DNA of 64,000 nucleotides from Roseomonas sp. (GTDB lineage: Bacteria; Pseudomonadota; Alphaproteobacteria; Acetobacterales; Acetobacteraceae): positions 124,001-188,000 of the forward strand of contig JADCGF010000001.1 of NCBI GenBank assembly GCA_020249145.1, read 5' to 3'. Shown piece by piece: positions 53,933 to 62,645 of the stretch. Positions within the stretch are counted from its first letter, which is position 1, and each line of letters opens with the position of its first letter. The notes below the pieces were generated by a model that searched no databases, was not told the DNA's origin, and saw only the letters and a list, made by a program, of their open reading frames with translations. A program made the position numbers and the translations under genes.

Positions 53933-54370
53933 ATGAACCTTACCCCGCGCGAAAAAGACAAGCTGATGATTTCCATGGCCGCGATCGTGGCGCGACGGCG
54001 CCTGGAACGCGGCCTGAAAATGAATTTCCCTGAAGCCGTCGCGCTGATTACAGATTTCGTGGTGGAAGGGGCGCGCGATGGCCGCAGCGTGGCGGAACTG
54101 ATGCGTGATGGCGCAACGGTGCTGACGCGTGACCAGGTAATGGAAGGCATCGCCGAGATGCTCCATGAAATCCAAGTGGAAGCGACCTTCCCGGATGGCA
54201 CCAAGCTGGTGACGGTGCATCAGCCCATCCGCGCGCCGGTGGCGAAGAAGCCCGGCGCCAAGGCGAAAGCCGCGCCCAAAGCCAAACCGAAAGCCGCTGC
54301 GAAGCCTGCGAAGAAACCCGCCAAGCCCAAAGCCAAGGCGAAGCCAGCGCGTAAGGGGGCCCGCAAATGA
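53933..54370 (+). CDS. ureA: urease gamma subunit with basic C-terminal extension
   Basis: The first 99 residues are a normal UreA ([25 protein letters not shown]). Beyond them come 46 extra residues of Lys, Pro and Ala with 16 Lys and 3 Arg, ending before the stop. The usual UreA is about 100 residues. The tail resembles histone H1-like or AlgP-like basic repeats. It may bind acidic polymers, polyphosphate, nucleic acid or membranes, which is speculation. The stop overlaps the ureB start (ATGA), so the tail lies in the normal reading frame of the operon. Confidence 0.95.
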   Translation: MNLTPREKDKLMISMAAIVARRRLERGLKMNFPEAVALITDFVVEGARDGRSVAELMRDGATVLTRDQVMEGIAEMLHEIQVEATFPDGTKLVTVHQPIRAPVAKKPGAKAKAAPKAKPKAAAKPAKKPAKPKAKAKPARKGARK

Positions 54371-54672
54371 TCCCCGGTGAAGTCATCACCGCCCCTGGCG
54401 ATATTGCGCTCAATGCCGGGCGCGATGCGGTGGAAGTCACGGTGGCCAATAAGGGTGACCGCCCGGTGCAGGTGGGCAGCCATTATCATTTCGCGGAAAC
54501 CAATCCGCTGCTCGATTTTGATCGCGCCAAGGCGCGCGGCTGCCGGTTGGATATTCCTGCCGGCACGGCGGTGCGCTTTGAACCAGGGCAAACACGCAAG
54601 GTGCGGCTGATCCCGATTGCGGGCGCGCGCATCATCCATGGTTTTCGCGGCGAAACGGAAGGGGCGGTCTGA
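54367..54672 (+). CDS. ureB: urease beta subunit
   Basis: Structural subunit of 101 residues, of normal length. [32 protein letters not shown] and [10 protein letters not shown] are UreB signatures. It overlaps ureA by 4 bases and is followed by ureC after 3 bases, consistent with stoichiometric production. Confidence 0.96.
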   Translation: MIPGEVITAPGDIALNAGRDAVEVTVANKGDRPVQVGSHYHFAETNPLLDFDRAKARGCRLDIPAGTAVRFEPGQTRKVRLIPIAGARIIHGFRGETEGAV

Positions 54673-54675
54673 CCC

Positions 54676-56388
54676 ATGGCAACGAAAATCTCTCGTGCCG
54701 CTTATGCCGGCATGTATGGCCCAACGGTGGGCGACCGTGTGCGCCTGGCCGATACGGAAATTTTTATCGAGGTTGAGCGCGACCTGACCACCTATGGTGA
54801 GGAAGTGAAATTCGGCGGTGGCAAGGTGATCCGTGATGGCATGGGTCAATCCCAGGTCACGCGCGCCCAAGGTGCGATGGACACCGTGATCACCAATGCG
54901 CTGATCCTTGACCATTGGGGCGTGGTGAAAGCCGATATCGGGCTGCGCGGCGGGCGCATTGCCGCGATTGGCAAGGCGGGTAATCCCGACACGCAACCGA
55001 ATGTGGACATCATCATCGGGCCGGGGACGGAAATCATCGCCTGTGAGGGGCGCATCCTGACCGCGGGCGGGATTGATCCGCATATCCATTTCATCTGCCC
55101 GCAGCAGGTTGAAGAAGCTTTGGCGTCCGGCATAACCTCCATGTTCGGGGGCGGCACCGGCCCGGCGCATGGCACGCTGGCCACCACCTGCACGCCCGGC
55201 CCTTGGCATATGGAGCGTATGTTGCAGGCCGCCGAAGGCTTTCCGATGAATCTTGGCTTCCTCGGCAAGGGTAACGCCGCGCTGCCGGCGGGCCTGGAAG
55301 AACAAATCCGCGCGGGGGCTTGCGGGCTGAAACTGCATGAGGATTGGGGCACAACACCGAAAGCCATTGATACCTGCCTCTCCGTCGCGGATGAGATGGA
55401 TATCCAAATCGCCATCCACACCGATACGCTGAATGAAAGCGGTTTTGTTGAGGAAACCATCAAGGCCATTCGTGGCCGCACCATCCAAGCCTTCCATACC
55501 GAAGGTGCCGGCGGCGGCCATGCGCCGGATATTCTGCGCCTGGTGGGGGAAGCCGGCGTGCTGCCTTCTTCCACCAACCCCACTATGCCTTACACGGTGA
55601 ATACGGTGGATGAGCATTTGGATATGCTCATGGTTTGCCACCATCTTGATCCACGCATTCCGGAAGATGTGGCCTTTGCCGAAAGCCGCATCCGCAAGGA
55701 AACCATCGCCGCCGAAGATATTCTGCATGATATCGGCGCCATCAGCATGATGTCTTCTGACAGCCAGGCCATGGGCCGGGTAGGTGAGGTGATTATCCGC
55801 ACCTGGCAGACCGCGCATAAAATGAAGGTGCAGCGTGGCCGCCTGCCGGAAGAAAAAGGCGAGAACGACAATGCGCGCGCCAAGCGCTATATCGCCAAAT
55901 ACACAATAAACCCGGCAATTTCTCAGGGTGTGGATGACCATGTCGGCAGTATCGAAGTGGGTAAGATTGCTGATCTTGTCATGTGGAATCCGGCCTTTTT
56001 TGGTGTGAAGCCGGATATGGTGTTGAAGGGCGGCACCATTGCCATGGCGCTGATGGGGGACCCGAATGCGTCCATCCCAACGCCGCAGCCGATGCATTAC
56101 CGGCCTATGTTTGGCAGCTATGCCCGTTCCCGCCTGTTATCTGCGGTAACCTTCGTGAGTGGCGCTTCGTTGCAGGCGGATATTGCGGGGCGCTTCGGGC
56201 TTTCGCGCGAATTGGTCGCGGTGCGCAATTGCCGCAGCGGCATCAGCAAGCGCAGCATGGTGCATAATGGCACGCTCCCCAAGATCGAGGTTGATCCCGA
56301 AACCTATGAGGTGCGCGCCGATGGCGTGCTGCTGGTGTGTGAACCCGCCAAGGTGCTGCCCATGGCGCAGCGTTATTTCATGTTTTGA
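54676..56388 (+). CDS. ureC: urease alpha subunit
   Basis: Catalytic subunit of 570 residues that hydrolyses urea to ammonia and carbamate. Nickel ligands and active-site residues are visible: HIHF, the carbamylated Lys in [19 protein letters not shown], and the flap MVCHHLDP. The N terminus ([23 protein letters not shown]) is typical. Length is normal. Confidence 0.97.
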   Translation: MATKISRAAYAGMYGPTVGDRVRLADTEIFIEVERDLTTYGEEVKFGGGKVIRDGMGQSQVTRAQGAMDTVITNALILDHWGVVKADIGLRGGRIAAIGKAGNPDTQPNVDIIIGPGTEIIACEGRILTAGGIDPHIHFICPQQVEEALASGITSMFGGGTGPAHGTLATTCTPGPWHMERMLQAAEGFPMNLGFLGKGNAALPAGLEEQIRAGACGLKLHEDWGTTPKAIDTCLSVADEMDIQIAIHTDTLNESGFVEETIKAIRGRTIQAFHTEGAGGGHAPDILRLVGEAGVLPSSTNPTMPYTVNTVDEHLDMLMVCHHLDPRIPEDVAFAESRIRKETIAAEDILHDIGAISMMSSDSQAMGRVGEVIIRTWQTAHKMKVQRGRLPEEKGENDNARAKRYIAKYTINPAISQGVDDHVGSIEVGKIADLVMWNPAFFGVKPDMVLKGGTIAMALMGDPNASIPTPQPMHYRPMFGSYARSRLLSAVTFVSGASLQADIAGRFGLSRELVAVRNCRSGISKRSMVHNGTLPKIEVDPETYEVRADGVLLVCEPAKVLPMAQRYFMF

Positions 56389-56399
56389 GGCTTGCTGGC

Positions 56400-56939
56400 A
56401 TGACTGAAACACTCCCCCGCGCCATTCAAGTGCTGCCCGCCGGCGGCTGGGTGGAACGCACCGCGCGCCATCGCGTGACGCTCGATTTCGATGACCGTTT
56501 CCGCCGCCGGAAGCGCTATGTCACGGAAGATGGCTTTGCCTTTTTGCTGGATCTGGAGGAAGCCACCGCGCTCCGCCAGGGCGATGGGCTGCTGCTGGAA
56601 GGTGGCGGTGTCATTCTGGTGCAGGCCGCGCCTGAGCCCTTGATTGAAGTCACCGCCGAAACGCCGGAACGGCTCGCGCGCTTGGCGTGGCATCTCGGCA
56701 ATCGCCATTTGCCGACGCAGATTGAAGGCAGCCGCATTCTGATCCGTAAGGATCATGTGATTGAAGCGATGCTGAAGGGCTTGGGTGCGCAGCTTGCCCA
56801 TGTGGAAGCGGCCTTTGATCCGGAAGGCGGCGCTTATGGCGAACATAATCGCCATATGGGCCATCACCATCATCACCATCACGGCGATGGTGATCATGAT
56901 CATCACCATGGCGATGGAAACCACCACCATCACCACTAG
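56400..56939 (+). CDS. ureE: urease nickel metallochaperone UreE with His-rich tail
   Basis: Cytosolic nickel donor of 179 residues. The peptide-binding N-terminal domain and the metal-binding C-terminal domain (WHLGNRHLPTQIE) are followed by a tail with 18 His among the last 32 residues. His tails of UreE store several Ni ions. The start is ATG at 56400, with GAGG about 9 bases upstream; TTG at 56385 is not needed. The tail codons also hold the likely ureF start. Confidence 0.94.
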   Translation: MTETLPRAIQVLPAGGWVERTARHRVTLDFDDRFRRRKRYVTEDGFAFLLDLEEATALRQGDGLLLEGGGVILVQAAPEPLIEVTAETPERLARLAWHLGNRHLPTQIEGSRILIRKDHVIEAMLKGLGAQLAHVEAAFDPEGGAYGEHNRHMGHHHHHHHGDGDHDHHHGDGNHHHHH

Positions 56940-57639
56940 GAAAAAACCCGAAGCGCCTGATGCGCGGCAGGCGCTGTATCGGCTGCTGACTTGGCTTTCG
57001 CCGGCCTATCCGGTGGGCGCCTATACCTATAGCCATGGGCTGGAAGCGGCGGTGGAAGCGGGCGCTGTCACCAAGCGCGATGGGCTGATCGCCTATATCA
57101 GCACTGCCTTGCAGCGCGGCGCCGGGCGCGTGGATGGCGCATTGTTGGTGGCCGCGCATCGCGCCATGGCGAAGGGCGATGATGCTGCCTTGGATGAGGT
57201 CGCGGCGCTGGGCGCGGCCTGGCGCGGCACGGCGGAAACCGCTTTGGAAGCGGAAGCGCAGGGCACCGCCTTCACCAGCGTAACACTGGCTGCCTGGCCC
57301 ACGCCCCGCTTCGCCGCCTTTGCCGCGCGCCATCCGCGCCAGCTTGCCCATGCGGTGGCCTTTGGTGCGGTGGCGGCGGAACAGGGCATTGCGGCGCGTG
57401 ATGCGGCCTTCGCCTTTCTGGCAGCTTTTGCGGCGAATTTGGTCTCTGCCGGGGTGCGGCTGGTGCCGCTCGGCCAAACCGATGGTCAGCTTGCCATCGC
57501 GGCCTTGCAACCCAGCGTGGCCGCCGCCGCTGAGGCCGCGCTGACCGCCGATCTCACCCGGCTTGGCACGGCGGCGCCGATGCTGGATATCTTCTCCCTG
57601 CGTCATGAGACGCAATACACAAGGTTGTTCAGATCATGA
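56914..57639 (+). CDS. ureF: urease accessory protein UreF
   Basis: About 241 residues, all-helical, part of the UreDFG activation complex. [22 protein letters not shown] is the conserved UreF start, with [10 protein letters not shown] and [15 protein letters not shown] following. The true start is uncertain: the open frame runs through the ureE His-coding tract, and ATG at 56914 gives a normal length with a 26-base overlap. The stop overlaps ureG (ATGA). Confidence 0.92.
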   Translation: METTTITTRKKPEAPDARQALYRLLTWLSPAYPVGAYTYSHGLEAAVEAGAVTKRDGLIAYISTALQRGAGRVDGALLVAAHRAMAKGDDAALDEVAALGAAWRGTAETALEAEAQGTAFTSVTLAAWPTPRFAAFAARHPRQLAHAVAFGAVAAEQGIAARDAAFAFLAAFAANLVSAGVRLVPLGQTDGQLAIAALQPSVAAAAEAALTADLTRLGTAAPMLDIFSLRHETQYTRLFRS

Positions 57640-58268
57640 GCACATTGCAGCATGGCCCGTTTCGCGTTGGCATTGGTGGCCCGGTTGGGTCCGGCAAAAC
57701 CGCGCTGGTCGATCGGCTTTGTAAATACATGCGCGACCGTTACGATATCGCGGTGATCACCAATGATATCTACACGCGCGAAGATGCGGAGTTCCTGACG
57801 CGCTCCGGCGCTTTGGTGCCGGAACGCATTGCGGGGGTGGAGACCGGCGGCTGCCCGCATACCGCGATCCGTGAAGATGCCTCCATCAACCTCGCCGCCG
57901 TACATGATATGGCGACGAAATTCCCAAAGCTTGAAATCCTGTTCATTGAAAGCGGCGGCGATAATCTGGCCGCGACCTTCAGCCCGGAATTGGCGGACCT
58001 GACCATCTATGTGATTGACGTTTCAGCCGGCGATAAAATCCCGCGCAAGGGCGGGCCGGGCATCACGCGAAGCGACTTGCTTGTCATCAACAAGATTGAT
58101 CTGGCGCCTTTAGTGGGCGCTGATCTTTCCGTCATGGACCGCGATGCGCGCAGGATGCGCAATGCGCGTCCCTTCATCTTCACGAATCTGAAGGCGCTGC
58201 AAGGGGTTTCTGAAATCGCTGATTTCATCGTCCAGCAAGGCGGCATTACGCCAAGGGCCGCAGCATGA
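57636..58268 (+). CDS. ureG: urease accessory GTPase UreG
   Basis: SIMIBI GTPase of 210 residues that drives nickel insertion. The P-loop GGPVGSGKT (14-22), the metal-binding CPH in [11 protein letters not shown], the switch [11 protein letters not shown] and the guanine motif NKIDLA are present. It overlaps ureF by 4 bases and the following dehydrogenase gene by 4 bases. Confidence 0.96.
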   Translation: MSTLQHGPFRVGIGGPVGSGKTALVDRLCKYMRDRYDIAVITNDIYTREDAEFLTRSGALVPERIAGVETGGCPHTAIREDASINLAAVHDMATKFPKLEILFIESGGDNLAATFSPELADLTIYVIDVSAGDKIPRKGGPGITRSDLLVINKIDLAPLVGADLSVMDRDARRMRNARPFIFTNLKALQGVSEIADFIVQQGGITPRAAA

Positions 58269-59191
58269 AGCCGCCGCGCCACGTTGTTATCCTCGGCATG
58301 GGGTTGATGGGCTGCGATATCGCGGCCATTTTCCTGAATGGGGGTTGGCGTGTGACCGCGGTGGAACCAGCGCGGGATCGTTGGCCGGCAGCGCAAGCGC
58401 GCGTCGCGCAATCAATCACCCAGTTGGATGGCGACCCAGCCGCGGCTTCCGGCCTGACGCTGTTGGATGACATGAAGGCGCCAGATTACGCAGAGGCCGA
58501 GGCGGTGATCGAAGCCGTGCCGGAACGGCTTGATCTGAAGCGCAAGGTCTTTGCTGAACTTGATGCGCTGGTGCCTGCGGGTATTCCCATCGCGTCCAAC
58601 GCATCTGGCTATCGCATTACGGATATCGCGGGCGATCTGCCGGGGCGGGCGCGCTGCGCGAATTTGCACTTCTTTCTGCCCGCGCATCTGGTACCGGGGG
58701 TGGAGGTGGTGCGCGGCGAATACACGGACCCAGTGGTCTGCGACAAACTCGCCGACATCATGGCGGGGCTTGGCCGCAAGGTCATTCGGGTGGCGAAAGA
58801 TGTGCCGGGCTTCCTTGCCAATCGCATCCAGCATGCGCTGATGCGCGAAGCCTTTTCTGTGATTGATCAGGGGCTCGCGACGGCTGAGGATGTGGATAAT
58901 GCCGTGCGCTACGCCTTCGGCTTTCGCTATGTCGCGGCGGGACCGATCCTGCAAAAGGAATTGGCGGGGCTTGAGACTCAATTGGAAGCCGGGCGCACCA
59001 TCTACCCCTCGCTCAACAATAGCCCAGACCCAAGCCCTGGCCTTGCGCGGTTAGTGGCGGAAGGCAAGCTTGGCCCCAAGACCGGAGAGGGCTTTCGCCC
59101 CTGGCCCGCCGAGAAAACCGCCAAGGAACGCGCGCGCTATGAAAAGGCGCTACTCGCCGCTGCGCGTATCCTGCGCGATGAGGAGGCCTGA
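58265..59191 (+). CDS. 3-hydroxyacyl-CoA dehydrogenase-family NAD-binding protein
   Basis: Cytosolic oxidoreductase of 308 residues. The N-terminal Rossmann motif is GMGLMG with the acidic residue in AVEPAR, and the family Asn/Ser/His blocks follow ([40 protein letters not shown]). It could be a 3-hydroxybutyryl-CoA, 3-hydroxyisobutyrate or carnitine dehydrogenase-like enzyme; the substrate is not resolved. It is translationally coupled to ureG (ATGA), an unusual neighbour. The stop coincides with the first base of the tandem repeats. Confidence 0.83.
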   Translation: MKPPRHVVILGMGLMGCDIAAIFLNGGWRVTAVEPARDRWPAAQARVAQSITQLDGDPAAASGLTLLDDMKAPDYAEAEAVIEAVPERLDLKRKVFAELDALVPAGIPIASNASGYRITDIAGDLPGRARCANLHFFLPAHLVPGVEVVRGEYTDPVVCDKLADIMAGLGRKVIRVAKDVPGFLANRIQHALMREAFSVIDQGLATAEDVDNAVRYAFGFRYVAAGPILQKELAGLETQLEAGRTIYPSLNNSPDPSPGLARLVAEGKLGPKTGEGFRPWPAEKTAKERARYEKALLAAARILRDEEA

Positions 59192-59344
59192 GCATTTTCA
59201 AGCCAAGTGACTTCACTTGGCGACTCGGAAAATGCGATCAGACAGACAAGCATTTTCAAGCCAAGCGGAATCGCTTGGCGACTCGGAAAATGCGATCAGA
59301 CAGGCAATCATTTTCAAGCCAAGTGACTTCACTTGGCTTGAAAA
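59191..59344. repeat. three tandem 58-bp palindromic units
   Basis: Units start at 59191, 59249 and 59307 (the last truncated). Each has an inner dyad: GCCAAGTGA-CT-TCACTTGGC in units 1 and 3, GCCAAGCG-GAAT-CGCTTGGC in unit 2. Units 1 and 2 also have outer arms GCATTTTC/GAAAATGC and end in GATCAGACAG-C. Confidence 0.9.
59311..59344. terminator. bidirectional hairpin in the third repeat unit
   Basis: TTTTCAAGCCAAGTGA (59311-59326) pairs perfectly with its complement at 59329-59344 around CT. The A/T ends let it act on both strands as a terminator for the convergent dehydrogenase and DUF3141 genes. Confidence 0.55.
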
Positions 59345-59365
59345 CACACTAATCGCCGCCCCTGA

Positions 59366-61669
59366 TCACGCGGCGCGCTGCGGGCGCACCGCCAGCACTT
59401 CGCGCAAACGCTGCAAGCGCGCGCGCGCATTATCGCCAAGCTCCTCATCCGGCCCTGCCACGGTTTCAACGGCCTTCAGCGCCTTCCGGCGAGAAGCCGC
59501 ATCGGGCAGCAGCGTGGTGAGCGTATTGATCGCCTCTTCCGGGAAAAGCGTCGCGATCATGGTCTGATCACGAATAACGCCCATGCGTTCCGCCGCGCTC
59601 ATTTGCGCGAAGGGCGCTTCGGTGGTCAGCAATTGATTGGACCGCGCGAGCCGAGACCGCCGCACCGCGCCGCGCGCATCAGCAAGCAGGATCATCATGC
59701 GGATCACAGCCTCCGCATAGCCGCCAACCGCAAGCTTCGCCTCAGCCTCGGCGCGCTGTGGCGCATCGGTGGTGACCGAATCCCGCGCGGCTTCGGCCTC
59801 CGCCGCGTAATCCTCACCCGTCACGCCAGCCGCATTCAGCGTGCCATAAACACCATGGAAGGCGATTTCCACCATGGCATCGCGCGTGTCGCGCCAGGCG
59901 TTCAGGCCAAATTCCACCGTATCGGCAAAGGCTTTTTCAAAGGCCAGGAAGGGATTATCCGCAGCCACTGGCTTGCGATTTTCTCGTGCCAGACCCGCGA
60001 GCGATGAAACCGGCCCCATCAGCGGGTTCATGTCACTCAAGGCATAGCGCCGCCAGCGCATCGGGTTCATGCGGCGGCGGGTTTCAGCACCCATTTCCGT
60101 GCTGAATTGGCGAATAACGGGGGAAACCAGCACATCGTAAAGATGCTGGTTCAACTCAGAAATCTGCGCGACGGCCGGGAAGGCTTCGTTTTCCGCCTCA
60201 CCCGAGATTTCCTTCACATGGGCAAGGGTGCGTTCCACCAGTTCCACCTGCCATACGCCATCTCCTTCACCCTCATGGCTGGTGATGACCATTTCATAAA
60301 GGCCCGGGGCGACGGATTCGATGATGTCGAGCGTATTGGCGATTTCGCTATGTTCCTTCTTCGCCACCTTGCCGGAGACGAAAATGCCAAGATGGCCGAT
60401 ATCCTCATGCAACAGATACACAATGGTCTGTCCAAGCGATTTGATTTCGCGTTCATCGCGATAGATATCGGCCATCCAGCGCAAGGCCTGGCCTGGCGGC
60501 GTGATGTTATCCCCGGCAGAGGCAAAGACGATGATAGGCGCCTTCACTTCGCGCATATTGAAGCTCTGCCCATCGCCCGCCGAGATTTGCCCGGCGGCGA
60601 AGCGATTGCCGATGAACAGGTTTTCCACGATCCAGCGAATTTCGTCGCGATTCATCAGGAAATACCCGCCCCACCAGCGTTCAAATTCCAGGAAACGTTC
60701 GGATTCCTGATCCACATTGGCATAGAGGTCGAAATACTTGCGAAACCAGGTATTGGCTGGCGACAAGGCCTCAAAATTCGAAACCAGATTGGCGCCGTCA
60801 AAGCGGCCATTGCCCATATCGGCCATCAGCGCCGCCGGCCAGCCACCACCGGCAAGCCCACCCAGATAGCGCATCGGGTTCTTGCCCTTCTCGCCCGCCC
60901 AATAGGAAAGCGGGGCGCCATTCAGCACCAAAGCGCCAAGCTGATTGGGCAAAGCCGCCCCCAGCATCATCACGGCCCAGCCGCCCTGGCAATTGCCGAT
61001 CACGACGGGCTTCGGCGCCTTTGGGTGCGCATCGGTCACATGCTTCAGGAACACCGCTTCGGCGGCGGTAATGTCCAGAATGGTCTGGCCGGGTTCTGGG
61101 TCACGGAAGAAGATCACGAAATAAACCGGGTGCCCGCGGCGCAAGGCAACACCCACTTGGCTGTCTGATTTGAAGCCGCCAATACCGGCGCCATGGCCGG
61201 CGCGCGGGTCAATGATCAGGAAGGGGCGCAGCGTGTCATTGCAAGGCGGCATGTCATCCGGCGGCGTGATGCGCACCAGGGCGTAATTCACCGGGCGCTT
61301 CAGCTTGCGGCCATCCACCACCGTTTCATAGTCAAAAAACAGCACGGGCGGGCAGCCAGCCTGTTCATGCGCGACGAAGTTATTGCCCGCTTCGCGCATC
61401 GTATCCCAGAACAGGAAGCTGCGCTGCGCCGCATCCAGCATATAGGAAGCCGCATCCATGATCAGGTTCTGCGGCCTTTGCATGAGCCCCTGGCCTGCCT
61501 TGGCCAGGCTTTCCAACGGCGCTTGGGGGTTCAACGCCTCTGGCAACGCCTTGGCGTGGCGGCCCACCACATCGGACATGACGCGGGATTGATCCAACAC
61601 GCGCTGGGCGGTCGCATTGCCCTTGTTCAGCAATTCACGACCGGGGGGGATGGGACGCTTTTGTGACAT
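59366..61669 (-). CDS. DUF3141 alpha/beta-hydrolase-like protein
   Basis: Protein of 767 residues. The first ~450 residues have an alpha/beta hydrolase fold (FLIIDPRAGHGAGIGGFK). The elbow reads GNCQGG, with Cys in place of Ser, as in polyhydroxyalkanoate synthases (GxCxG). A later acidic and His-bearing part follows (ASAGDNITPPGQAL; LHEDIGHLGIF). The C-terminal 300 residues are helical and family-specific. Function is not established; a PHA- or acyl-CoA-related role is inferred. ATG at 61669 has GGAG about 9 bases upstream. A palindrome at 61728-61745 lies upstream. Confidence 0.85.
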   Translation of the reverse strand: MSQKRPIPPGRELLNKGNATAQRVLDQSRVMSDVVGRHAKALPEALNPQAPLESLAKAGQGLMQRPQNLIMDAASYMLDAAQRSFLFWDTMREAGNNFVAHEQAGCPPVLFFDYETVVDGRKLKRPVNYALVRITPPDDMPPCNDTLRPFLIIDPRAGHGAGIGGFKSDSQVGVALRRGHPVYFVIFFRDPEPGQTILDITAAEAVFLKHVTDAHPKAPKPVVIGNCQGGWAVMMLGAALPNQLGALVLNGAPLSYWAGEKGKNPMRYLGGLAGGGWPAALMADMGNGRFDGANLVSNFEALSPANTWFRKYFDLYANVDQESERFLEFERWWGGYFLMNRDEIRWIVENLFIGNRFAAGQISAGDGQSFNMREVKAPIIVFASAGDNITPPGQALRWMADIYRDEREIKSLGQTIVYLLHEDIGHLGIFVSGKVAKKEHSEIANTLDIIESVAPGLYEMVITSHEGEGDGVWQVELVERTLAHVKEISGEAENEAFPAVAQISELNQHLYDVLVSPVIRQFSTEMGAETRRRMNPMRWRRYALSDMNPLMGPVSSLAGLARENRKPVAADNPFLAFEKAFADTVEFGLNAWRDTRDAMVEIAFHGVYGTLNAAGVTGEDYAAEAEAARDSVTTDAPQRAEAEAKLAVGGYAEAVIRMMILLADARGAVRRSRLARSNQLLTTEAPFAQMSAAERMGVIRDQTMIATLFPEEAINTLTTLLPDAASRRKALKAVETVAGPDEELGDNARARLQRLREVLAVRPQRAA

Positions 61670-61727
61670 GGCATAGGCTCCTGTTCGGGCATGTTCCTGC
61701 GCCTATAGCAGCAGTCATTCAAGTATT

Positions 61728-61745
61728 TTTTGCGTTGCAGCAAAA
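61728..61745. promoter_or_regulatory. candidate operator, TTTTGC-N6-GCAAAA palindrome
   Basis: Perfect 6-bp arms around GTTGCA lie in the 155-base region between the divergent DUF3141 and NIPSNAP genes. The TGC/GCA-rich dyad resembles targets of PhaR-type regulators of PHA genes in alphaproteobacteria. No such regulator is in the window, so this is inference. Confidence 0.35.
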
Positions 61746-61824
61746 TTGCGCGGCGGTAGGCCGCTTGCGCGCTTGGCGGTCTCGTCGGAAGCTTGCCCAG
61801 CAACCAGAGGGGGGAGACAGCCCA

Positions 61825-62508
61825 ATGTATGTCGAACAGCGCCAATATACTTTCCATCCGGGCAAGATGCCGCTTTGGATGGATGCCTATCAAAGCCTCG
61901 GCGGCCCGGCTTCGGGCCGGCATATGGGGCCATCGCTTGGCTTCTTTCAGGTGGAAGTCGGCACCATCAACCGCGTCGTCTTCTTCCGCGGCTGGGATGA
62001 TATTGATACACGCGAAGCCTGCTTGGCAGCGCGCGAAGCCGATCCGGATTGGCAGGCCTTCCGCAAGCGCTCGGCGGAGGCCGGGGCGCTCGCCCAGCAG
62101 GAAGTCAAATTCCTGAAAACCGTGCCATTTTCGCCGATCACCCAGGCCAAGGGCTTCCAATTCAAGCGGGAAATCGGTGGCACGGGGATGTTCGTGGATC
62201 ACCGCACCTATGATTTCCACCCCGGCAAGATGGCCGGCTGGCTGGAGGCTTATGAAAAATACGGCCTGCCCGTGCAAAAGCGCCTGCTTGGCCAGCTGCT
62301 GCTTTTCGCGGTGACCGAGATTGGGCCGATCAACCAGGTGGTCTTCATGTGGGCCTATGAGAGCCTGGGGGATCGTGACCGCCGCCGCACCGCGATGATG
62401 AGCGATCCGGGTTGGGCGGAATTCGGCAAGGCGATTGCGCCGCTGGGCGCGCTCAAGCAGCAGACGGTGATGGAAATGAAGCCAACGGCGTTTTCGCCGG
62501 TGAAGTGA
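61825..62508 (+). CDS. NIPSNAP-family protein with two domains
   Basis: Cytosolic protein of 227 residues made of two NIPSNAP-like ferredoxin-fold modules, about 1-105 and 115-220. Each starts with a YxFHPGKM stretch (YTFHPGKMPLWMDAYQ; YDFHPGKMAGWLEAYE). Function of the family is poorly defined. ATG at 61825 has GGAGA about 9 bases upstream, whereas the longer frame to 61663 lacks a conserved region. It is divergent from the DUF3141 gene. Confidence 0.85.
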   Translation: MYVEQRQYTFHPGKMPLWMDAYQSLGGPASGRHMGPSLGFFQVEVGTINRVVFFRGWDDIDTREACLAAREADPDWQAFRKRSAEAGALAQQEVKFLKTVPFSPITQAKGFQFKREIGGTGMFVDHRTYDFHPGKMAGWLEAYEKYGLPVQKRLLGQLLLFAVTEIGPINQVVFMWAYESLGDRDRRRTAMMSDPGWAEFGKAIAPLGALKQQTVMEMKPTAFSPVK

Positions 62509-62645
62509 TCTTCCCGCGCGCCGGGGCGCCGGAGCCCTGGCGTGGCGAAAGCCTCAAAGAAGAAAAATTATTAGCAGAACGCCTTCGCTTAAGTGGCTGT
62601 TAATCTTTAAGGTGGCGAATGAGGCCCCCACCTCCGGAAGGTATA

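Noticed and set aside
54220..56097. long minus-strand open frame of 625 codons
   Set aside because: It is antisense to ureABC; GC-rich codon bias produces such frames and the protein shows no recognisable family.
59191..59344. CRISPR array
   Set aside because: The units are contiguous and near-identical across their whole length, with no variable spacers and no cas genes.
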